Shown: positions 54,223 through 64,000 of the stretch, one piece after another
Layout of the letters: every line of letters starts with the position of its first letter
Position numbering within the stretch: the stretch's first letter is position 1
Assembly: GCA_021464415.1 (NCBI GenBank)
Contig: CM038470.1
Coordinates: 9,870,394-9,934,393, forward strand
DNA: 64,000 bases
Direction of reading: 5' to 3'
Origin: Lonicera japonica
Lineage: Eukaryota; Streptophyta; Magnoliopsida; Dipsacales; Caprifoliaceae
The notes under the pieces: model-generated
Told to the model about the DNA's origin: nothing
What the model saw: only the letters and a program-made list of their open reading frames with translations
Database searches by the model: none
Position numbers and translations under genes: made by a program

Positions 54223-57200
54223 TAGTTTTCTAAGAAATTTAATACTCTAATTAAATCACTTTCCTAACTTATTAATTATTATTATACAAAATAAATGTGT
54301 ATAATAACACACACCCACTTTTTAGATCCATATCATCATCTTTCTCTCCTTAATTTTTTAACAAATTTTTTTTTTGAAATAATATAACTTTAGATCTAAA
54401 ATTTTAAAGGGTAGGTTTTTCTCCATATGACCATTACTCGATTCTCATAATTTTTAATGGTTTCTACCCACTATATCTTGTAATTAATTCACTCTTAAAT
54501 CATGAATGTTTTAAACAAATTTTCATAATATTACCTTTTTTAAATTAATAATTATATCCGCCAATTAAAATTAATTTATATTTATATCAATTTAGATTTT
54601 ATTTAATTAAGATTTCTAATCCAAATATAATTTTTTAAAAATTTATTTCATATTTATTTTTTAAGAATTTTCAAACGGTTTTAGGATTAGGGTTTAGTGA
54701 CCATTGTGCATGGATTGATTTCAAAATAATTGAACATCGATCAACTTATCAGTATGTATTTTGTTAATGAAAAATGCAAACCCTAATATCAGTACATAAT
54801 TTAAGCATACAACAATAAAAAATCTTTTGCCAACGAAAGAATTGAAAAATACCTTATAACACGAAGAAGACTCTACAGTATAATGGATTAATGAAGCATT
54901 GGAATTTGAGAAAGAATTAGGTATTAATATTGAATACGGTTTATTTTCGTCGCAATCAACAAAGATTGCACATTCAATGATATGTTCTTTTTTGTTTTGC
55001 TTATGAATTTGTACTTGAGATTATATTCTTATTTGAAATATAGTAGATAAACTTAATTATAAATACAACATTACAAACTGTTGCAGAATCTGAGTTTATA
55101 TCTAATGCTAAATTCAAAACTAATTTGTTGTCCCAAAATAATAATTGTATTTTTTTTCCTTTTAAATTTACGAAAATCAGTTATGATTTTTTTAAGATCT
55201 TAAGTTATCTACCCCAAAAGAACTGATTATTCTAGAAACTTTATAGGTGTTAAAACAAGTTAAAAGTGATGTCAATGATGTATCCATGCAAAAAGTGTTA
55301 CAATCGCTTAAAACTTAATCAGTTTTTAAGATATATACACACATATTTATTAATTATTAATATAATCCCTAGATGAAGAATATAAAGATAAAGTTTTAGG
55401 GTTTGTGATGAAGAAGACGAAGAAAGCTAGCATGGTCCTTCTAAATATGGCACATAACTTGTGATGAATGATGAGATAGTGGAGAAAAAGGGAATAAAGA
55501 GGAGACAGTTGATAAAGTGGAAAGAAGAACGAGTATGTGGAGGAAAAAAGGATAGTGGGAGTAAAGGTTTAATTTTTGTTTTTATAATTTTACTTCAAAG
55601 TTAATTAAGATTTACCCATTGCTTAATAATATTGGGATATAACCTTTTAAAGTAGATATACTTATTAATCTTGTGGATATATTAATATTAAATTATTATT
55701 CAAAATAATATTTATAAAATTACATTAATAATATTTTTTTTGTGAGTCTATCCATGCTCGCAAATTAACTTAATAGGTAATGTGGATTAACTTAACAACA
55801 CGGATTAACTAAAAGATATCACAGTTATAAACAAAATCACCTAATGTTTAGTCCCTGGTTCATGTTTATTTTCATCCTAAGGTTAAATACATACTCGTAT
55901 ACCTTTTATATTAGAAACAAATTATGTAAGTTTGTGTTACGGTTTATAGTTTCATGCCAATAATAAGATTTGAAGTATTTGTCATTACCTATTTTGTTTA
56001 ACTACGCGGTAATTTACTGAGTTGTTAATTTTTTAAAAAATATTCAAATTTTTATTAAAATAAGTGTGTATCAAAATTATGAATTTTCATGTAAATAGTA
56101 AGATTTAAATTGTGGTTACCTTTATAACCAAAGTATTATTATGAGAAGTTGTATAATATTCGTCTTATTGGTGCAAAAATCTAGAGCTGGTCTGTTTTCA
56201 ATCACACGGTCAAATAATTAAATAATAATTAAAACGACAGAGAACAAGACAAAGCTATATGGAGGAGGTTCGCCCTTTATATGAATATAGTGGTTAATCC
56301 TCATATTATAAATCGAGATAGGAGCTCAGAGTTGCTTTGTATTATAATTATTGGATTCGAATTATAAGCAAAACGATGTTTCTCTAGCTATTTTATTCGT
56401 ATAACATTATAGTTAAAAGAATTATAAGCCACTCGAGCCTAATCGTCATATATTTGGAGCTCTATTGTATGTTTTATAGCTCTATCTCTCTATATGCCTC
56501 TTTTGAGTACTATTTTTTTATCGTGTAGTTGTGTAATAAAAGCTTATATGAAAAACTTGGTGTGAGAATCCACAAATATGGCCCTCAAGTCTCATACTCT
56601 AGTTGGGGTTCTCAACATCGAAAATAATTTCGTTGTTCCATTTGCTTCTGCATGGTGATAATTTTTATCATGTGTCTTACTATCTTATTCTAGATGCATG
56701 AGAGTTTGTTCAGAGTCGCCAGTATGTTTTACGAGAAAACGGACAAAAGAGTTATGTAAGGGGGAAAGGCTATAGATAAGCTTCTTCCTTACACGTTTGT
56801 CTATGAAATCAGGATTCTATAGGGTTCGGGAACTATTTTATAGATTGAGAATGTGTTAAGCACCCGTTCTGCCCTTTCGGTCTCTAGTGGCATTTATATG
56901 TTTATTATATGTTGAAGAACTTGGATGTTTTTACTAATATTCTACTATTTTCGAAAATCTCTAATGAAAACCTGATTTTGAAAAAACCGAGAAAATGGAT
57001 AAAAACCTTTGTATTCCGTGATCTGATAATTGGTTTTGTCAAGTTTGTTTTTCTAATGTTTAGAAGTTTGTCTTAGTTTGAAAACTTGAGATTGATTAGG
57101 TATTGTTCCCTTATATAACAATATCAATTATCTTGTTTGTTTAATTTAGAAAAAATCGGATCTTACCGAAATTAATTTAATATGGAATTGAACTCTTAAG

Positions 57201-60200
57201 GAGAGTGTATCAGATACATTACAGTCTATATGGAAGACAAACTGTATTCGAGTTTATTTTCCTAAATAAGTTTTATCAGTCTGTGTTTTAAAAACTTGAT
57301 TTTATCCGGATAATAAATGGCATTACCTCTTTTAGTTTTGCAAATAATTTTATCAAGGTTTTACTAAGTTGTTTTGTTTGAAAATGATAGGATATTTGTA
57401 ACTTGACAATAAGTTTATTCAACTAGAATATGGACAGAGTAACAGATATAAAAATCTACAATATGAATAATTTAATTAAAATAATTGCAGTAAAACAAGT
57501 ACACAATTATATAATTAAATACTATAAGAGACTTTTGTTACCTTCCTGACGATATATATATAAGAATAAGAGAAAAAATATAATACAGTAAAGAAAACCT
57601 ACGGCGAATATCAGCTTTCCTTCTCCATATATCTCCGAGAATTCGATTCCAGAATATAACACTTCGAGTGTCAATAATGGACTCGAGAATTCCTCAGAAA
57701 TTAGAGGAATATATAAAACACATTTGGAATCACTTAAAAATCAGAAAGTTAGAGAAAATAATAGAATTTTTGAGTTAAAAAACCTCTCCTTAAAACCATG
57801 GGGGTGCAGGCCTATTTATAGTACTGGGGAAAGATTGTCACGCGATAAACCACAATAATGTGCCATTTGTCGTGCAACAAATGCCCTTATGTCGTGCAAC
57901 AAACAACTGAAATTATGCATCTGACAGACTAATGTGTCCAAAAGTTGGTGATCTGTGTTTAGGAAAGTTGTCGTGTGACAAAGAGGTTTCTCGCATTGTG
58001 ACAAACCCAACTACTAAGCATGTTTGTCCTTTGGCAAACTCTCCTCAAAACAGTTTCTAATATGCGAGTGTGTAACACCCAGTATTTATATTAATGTAAT
58101 TAAGTTTTTTTTTGCTTATTTTGTGTGGGAAAGCGTTGTAAAAGATGGAAATATATGAAAAAAATTAATATTCCCGCATAGAAATCGATACCGTCTACCA
58201 AACTTGCGAAATTCACCAAAAATTTATTTTTTTTATCCTTTTTAAATGATTCCAAAATCATATGTTAGATATTGAACCATATTTTAAGATGAATATTTGG
58301 TACATAACATGCGCTTGTTCACGATGGAACAGGCGACTGTTGGAGGGCAGCCTTGAATCAAAATTATCTCGTAATTGGACATGAGTCTATTTATGTCCAA
58401 CAGGCGCCTGTTGTGGACTAAACAGGTTCCTGTTGGGGCAAATAGGTGCCCGTTGCTATATCAATTTAAAAATTTAAATGGAGTTACAGACTATTCCTTG
58501 GCCATTTCATCACCTCCTTACACCATTTTTTAGAGTTTTTTTTCTCTATCTACTTCTCTTTAAAATTTCATCAAAAAATAAATTTTGGTTTTCGATTCGG
58601 CCTTAGGAAAAGTTGTTCTACACGTGAGGGGATCAAGGTGAAGTAGAGATTTTTGGATTTCGTAGGACGGAACTCTGATTATCATATTTTTTTCATCCTT
58701 TTTGTTTATAACTTCAAGGTAGGGGTTTAAATGTTTCAAAACTCGATAATATGATTTTATTTAACGACAAATGAATGACTTTATAAATGTATGTTTAATA
58801 TGATAACCATATTATTTGATATTCATAAGAGATGCATGTTTGAACTATGATTTCATATGGTGAAGCGAGATATGCCATATAAACTTGATACCCATGTAAT
58901 AATTGATTTCTACGAGATGTCCTTCGAGTGTATAGTTGATGGTTTGATGAAAATGAATTAGCAAATGCTTTTGTGTACAGCTAGGGACAATGATGGATGT
59001 TTATTGGGGTTTGTATGGCATATGTTGTTTCTAGTTTCATTTGAAGCATGAATTGCATGTCATGCATTATTATTGTGTCAACCCGGCATTATTGGCGATA
59101 TTCTTGATAGGCTCAGAGTACTCTCATGCCATATGGCATGTTATCTATTTCTGGGAGGTTAATATCTCGTATCTGTAAAGATGGAGAGCTTTCTGTGCTC
59201 ATATTGGCATTTCTGAAACTGTTGATTATTATTATTCTCGGGAACTCATCATTTATGTGAGATCTATTATCGACTATGTTATATGGTGGGGTGTTGCCTA
59301 CAGTTGTTTGTATTTACTGTGGCCTTTTTCTGTGAAGGGAATGAATGTGGTTAGTACTTACCGGTATGAAAATAAGTAGGGCCTGGTGCCATTGGGTTGA
59401 AAATCCCTAAGCATTCGGAGGGGCGGCAAATCATTGGCTGTCTAGAGTCAGCGGTGAGAAGTCCAAAAATCACTAACTTTGATCTTACTTCTCTATGTAT
59501 TTTGGTGCATTTAATGCAATTGGTATGCATTTAATGAAGTTGAGGAAAGTTTTGTGGTGCTTGTAAAGTTGGTGATAGTCGCCCATGCCGCCTGTGCTTC
59601 CTCTGACGCAGTTGTTGGCCGAGGTCTTTAGAACTCATTGGAAGAGTTATAGCATTCGAGATCTAAAATCTGGTGTACAAAAATCATGTTTGGGCCGAAT
59701 GTGTATACTTTCCGGAGCTCTTACCCCCAAGTGGCGTTCAAACTAGAGCTCTTAAGCTCTTCTCGCCATTGTGGACTTGATTGCCAACCTGAAAGGCCAC
59801 GTATCCTCTTGAAAATTGGCCGAATGAACCAATTTAGTAATTTACTTTATCACATGTAATGTTATTTATTCATTTAACAATAATCATGATTACTTTGTTA
59901 ATATTTACTCCTACATTTTTTATAATTATACTTAACTATTCAGTCATTTATCATTTTATAATTTTTATGCGCAGAAGATATACATCGCACGAGTAAAACC
60001 GAATCAACCCAAACAGAATCATTGCGTATATGACTCGAAGATAATATTACTTAAGTACTTAAAATTTCATGTACGTAAATTTTACAAGCTCTAGTGAGAA
60101 TACAACTCTTTAAACTATCACGAATATTGGAACTGTATTATACATACATGTAAGAGTTCATACTTTTTGGACTAAAGTAAGCAGTAGCAAGTATAAAGTT

Positions 60201-60850
60201 ATTTTTATTTTATTTTTGACAAAAAAAAGTATTGCCTTACAATATTTTTATTTCTTAGAAAGAATATATACAAAAGTAGAATAAAACCAAACAGAAAAAT
60301 TTGTTCCAAGTTTAGGCCTAAATTGAACCGAATCACTTTTGGTTAGAGTTTGATTATTAAATTAGTTTAGAATCTCAATTTAAAATGCCAATGGACCCTA
60401 TTTGAAAGTTGAAAATTTCAATTTAATTAGGTCTCAACATTTGTATACAAATGAATAATATTTATAGTATATATGGAATAAATATAAAATATTATTATTA
60501 TCTAATGAATCGGGGCTGGATTCTTACAATAATTGATATAATTTACTTTATTATATATTGAATTAAAATCTAAATTATATCTAATATAATCTTGCTGCTG
60601 ATATAACGTGATAAATTTATAGATCGAATTATTATTAAAAATTTAATACTATTTATTCATTATGAATTATTTAACTATTATAGTATTTACATCGATTAAA
60701 ATTGTCAAAATTGAAGCAAAAGACCCGAACCAATCAAATTACAACTCTCACTGCTTTCTTAATTACAATAAAGTACAAATTCTAGGGAGAGAAGGAGACT
60801 TTAGGATATAATATTATTAGCGTGAATAAATAGGATAGTTACTTGTTGCT
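54223..60850. other. 6.6 kb without a recognisable gene
   Basis: AT-rich. 56,640-56,900 (CAGAGTCGCCAGTATG, GGGTTCGGGAACTATTTTAT, TGTTAAGCACCCGTTCTGCC) resembles a GTCGCC...GTTAAGCACCC motif that I recall from plant LTR-retrotransposon leaders. 58,072 starts TGTAACACCC, a common LTR start, and 58,330-58,460 has several diverged copies of CAACAGGCGCCTGTTG. 59,080-59,830 is less AT-rich. No gag, pol or other protein is seen, so these may be non-coding remnants of LTR elements. Confidence 0.45.
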
Positions 60851-61107
60851 TCTTGCTAGTTCGATTCACCAATTTGGATACCCAGATTAGCGAAAGGTTT
60901 GATCTTTTCTTCTCCTCCTTCTTTGTTGCTGAGAGAGAGAATTCAAAAGAGGTAATTTCTCCTCTCTTCTCTCCTACTTTTATTATTCATTTTTTAATAA
61001 ATTTGATCGTCAAAATTGAATTATTTATAGTACTGAAGTTGCGTTTTCTATCCTTTAGGGGAATCACTTGTGCTCCATCTACACCCAGAAGAAGCAAATA
61101 TATATAA

Positions 61108-63518
61108 ATGGTGATGGTGCGGCTTTCGACTAGAGCTGTTTTACAGAAGGTAATTTCTCATTCTAGTTCAGCGTTTTCGTTTTGTTTTCCTGAAAAGATT
61201 AGAGATGGTCCACAACAATTTTAAATTAAAGGACACAGTCTTATCTTCCTCATAGTAGTATCTATAGTGGATACTTTTATTAGTATCTCCGGCTTCTGTA
61301 ACCGGTACCTCGGTTGCGGTTAAATAGTATCTCCCGATTCTACACCAAGTATCTCCATGTTTCTTTCTTAATTTTGTTTTATCTGAAACTTTTTGACTCT
61401 GCAAAAAAGTGGTCCAGAACCTTTTAAAGGATGTGTTGCACTGCTGCCTCGTAGTGGTTTAAGATACTGCGACCAGTACCTCTCAGTTCTACAACTAGTA
61501 TACCTCTCGGTGGTTGTAATTCCGTGACTAGTATCTTCCGATTCTAATCTTTGCCAAATTCAGTATACTGTGAGGCAGATAGATTGTCACATTTATAAAA
61601 AGGAAACAATTGTGGACCGAACGCTAAAAAAAAAATTTAACTCTTTTTTGGGGGTTTGGGGTGTGAAGTAGAGGCTGTCAGCTGAATCTCCTCTATTTTT
61701 ATGATTTTCTTCCAAGTTGTTGTTTTGATGCCTTTCTTATTTCTATATTTTCAGTGTCACAAAAATGGGAGAGATACCTACCAGGAAGATAAAATTAGCG
61801 GGTTACCTGACGAAATTCTTGCTGAGATTCTGTCCCTATTGACATTTAAGGAAGCGATGGCGACTAGCATTCTGTCGAGACGGTGGAGGTATCTCTGGAC
61901 TTTCATCACTCGTAAATTGAGTTTCGATACTCGCAAGCGCTTGTGCGACAAGGCGTTTTACCAAGAGTCATTTCGTAGAGATGTATTCAAGTATAGGGCA
62001 AAGTTTGTTGGTTGGGTAAACCATGTGCTGAAACATCACCAATGTACCACTGAGGTTGACCAATTTAGAGTTTGTTTTAGTTTGGGAGCTAGTTATTCAG
62101 CAAATCTTGATAATTGGGTTAAGTTTGCAGTCGAGAAAAGAGTTCGGAAGCTTGAGTTGAATTTGACAAACTTCGATGGTTTGAGTCAGCGATATCCTTA
62201 TGTTTTCACGAGTGTGGAAAGGCTGAAGCTGCTGCCTCGGAATTTTACCTCCTTAATATCCCTTAGCTTGATGAGTGTTGATGTGACCGGAGAAGTTGTT
62301 CAGTATTTCTTGGCCGAATGTCCTTTTCTCGAGTATCTATGCGTGGTACACTCAACCACTATATCAAATCTTAAAATTGCAGGCGAATCACTCAAGTTGA
62401 AGTGCTTGGACTTGTACCGGTGCAGACCGATGGAAAATTTGGAGATTTCTGCACCGAATCTTGTCTCATTTTCTTACACTGGGCCCAAGACAGACGTGCC
62501 TTTAAGAACGTCCCCCTCCTTTCTGAGCTGCGTCTAGGGGATGAGTATTGCGACTCCTTCATTTTCGAAGCTCCCAAGCATTCCATCTATTTCACTCAGC
62601 TTGAGAGGCTTACATTAGTATTACCCCTAACGGTTGGTAGCTACAAACATGTTTTCTTAGTTGTTTTTTTTCCCTTTGATTTCCGTTTTGTTCCTTTTAG
62701 TTTATTAGTAGTTACATCGCTGACTTGTTTTCTCTCTTTAGGCGAGCGAAACGGAGATCTTCCCTTTAAGTCTCCCCAAATTATCTAATCTCAAGCAGTT
62801 GGAATTACATATAGGAATAACTCGCGGCTATCCGCTCGATTGCTTTACTGCCATATTAGAGGCGTCTCCCATATTGTCTAAGTTTGTGATAAAGGTAGAT
62901 CCTCTTACTTCCAGTGTGTGTTTTAAGAGAGTGCATTAATGTTTCTATGTTTTAGTAATGCAACTAGGATTTATACTACACTAGTTTCTTGGTAAGATAT
63001 TGCTCTCTTATGTATTTGTGCCCTTTGTGGGTTTACTTGCATAGTTAACCTACTCTGTTGTTTGAAGATGATCTACACTTTCCACATTCTAATCCTGACA
63101 AAAGTACGCATTTTCAATATACGGTTATTTTTATTTTACAAGCAAAGTTGACTTTAGGTTTCTTTTCTTTTCATTTTTCTGATGGCAGTTGGCATTTATC
63201 GACTCTATGCCCGATTCGCAATATATGGATCTAGAATGGTGGTCCATAGGTACAAGTCATCCGTGCCTGAAGGAGATTGAATTTGTTGGATTTGTCGGGC
63301 ATCGAAGTGATTATGGATTGGCCTTGCACTTGCTTGAGACTGCACGGTCACTTGAAAGGATAACCTTTGATACTCGCCATCCTGGTTACGTGTGGGGCCC
63401 AGATGTCTTTTGTGATGCTTTTGCGGACAAAGTGCCTGAAGACCGAGAATTTGCAAAAGCGCGTGCCCGACAGTTGAGATCAAAATTACCCGCAGGCGCT
63501 GATTTAGTAATTGTTTAG
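61108..63518 (+). CDS. F-box/FBD/LRR-repeat protein, apparent frameshift
   Basis: Exons 61108-61149, 61755-62632, 62742-62894 and 63189-63518 have good GT-AG sites; a 5'-UTR intron (60952-61058) is also likely. The F-box is at residues 27-66 ([20 protein letters not shown], then [15 protein letters not shown]). LRR-like segments follow ([35 protein letters not shown]), and the FBD-type C-terminus ([34 protein letters not shown]) ends with [15 protein letters not shown]. Such proteins select substrates for SCF ubiquitin ligases, their F-box binding SKP1/ASK. The summed exons are 1,403 bp, one base short of 468 codons. At about 62,500 the frame changes between KTDVP and [15 protein letters not shown], so one base appears missing. 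That means a pseudogene in this individual or a sequencing error; without it the protein would be 467 aa. Confidence 0.8.
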
Positions 63519-64000
63519 CTTAGATTAATTAATATTTTTCTTCTCTTAAAAGACTTGAACAAACATGTTACTGTGATATGTTTTATAGGCCAAGTAGTAG
63601 CACTTAGATAAGTACTTTTGGAACTTTTTCCTTGTATCCATTGGAGTTGTTATTGACTAAGCATTGTAAAGCAACCTGAAATATATTTATAACCACCCTT
63701 TATGTCAAACAGAGTGTGTCTTGATGAGTAGTTCATAGTAGTGTTTTCTTTTAATACTATTTCCGTGTCCCGTTTGAATCGTGTGTTGGTAATGGATTCA
63801 TGTGCTCTGTCTCTGGATTTTCTAATTGATTAGTTTAATTATGAGTAATGGGAAACCATTGGTGATTTAAATGTGATAATCCTTAGAGAATAATAGCTAT
63901 GAAACCTCACAAAGTTTGGCTCATTATCATCAAGATTGTTAAAATTTCTGTCTTGCAAGTTTTTTAAACCACTGTTATATAAAATATAAACCATTCGGAT
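63519..64000. other. Downstream of the F-box gene, no gene recognised
   Basis: Probable 3' UTR and intergenic DNA up to the window end. Confidence 0.4.

Noticed and set aside
57816..58010. 64-codon minus-strand frame
   Set aside because: No signal of coding; it overlaps a repetitive GTCGTGCAACAAA-type sequence.
58072..59830. Complete LTR starting TGTAACACCC
   Set aside because: Only a plausible start is visible; no end, no partner copy and no coding remnant, so no boundaries can be given.
1..64000. CRISPR arrays, operons, prophage or bacterial features
   Set aside because: Introns, plant proteins and plant transposons show nuclear plant DNA; no spacer-repeat structure is present.

Overview
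This is a window of nuclear DNA from a flowering plant, almost certainly a eudicot. The genes have short GT-AG introns and lie in AT-rich DNA full of small transposons. One gene encodes the photosystem II protein PsbP with a chloroplast transit peptide, another a plant reticulon, another a plant-type WDR26. LINEs carry a plant-type C-terminal RNase H, and there are Stowaway, MULE, Helitron and Cassandra-type elements. I cannot name the species.

Layout. 0-3.4 kb: an intact three-exon PIF/Harbinger-derived nuclease gene (ALP1-like), preceded by three perfect copies of a 27-bp TATA-containing repeat. 3.4-33 kb: transposon-rich DNA holding a dispersed array of duplicated segments. The array unit carries a gene for a small secreted histidine-rich protein. 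One copy is intact (16.46-16.87 kb); two are decayed (18.5-19.3 and 27.8-29.0 kb), each interrupted by a hAT-like MITE; two further partial units (3.8-7.95 and 31.9-32.8 kb) have lost the gene. In and around the array are three LINE remnants on the + strand and one 5'-truncated LINE on the - strand nested in a Stowaway MITE, a complete but dead MULE with ~0.65-kb terminal inverted repeats, a Helitron, a palindromic foldback element, a tiny SINE, a solo LTR with a 5S-rRNA-like segment, and several MITEs. 33-38 kb: gene-poor, with two possible small minus-strand coding pieces.

38-54 kb is the conserved gene island: a reticulon-like gene (-), PSBP (+) divergent from it, and a WDR26-like LisH/CTLH/WD40 gene (-). 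I could close the reading frames of all three exactly across their introns. 54-60.8 kb has no recognisable gene. 60.9-63.5 kb is a four-exon F-box/FBD/LRR gene with an apparent 1-bp frameshift.

The genes do not form a pathway. PsbP works in the thylakoid lumen on the oxygen-evolving complex, the reticulon shapes endoplasmic reticulum tubules, and the WDR26 and F-box proteins are probable ubiquitin-ligase subunits. The most unusual content is the histidine-rich gene array and the way transposons have taken it apart. All exon boundaries come from reading splice sites and conserved protein sequence by eye; no alignment or database search was run.
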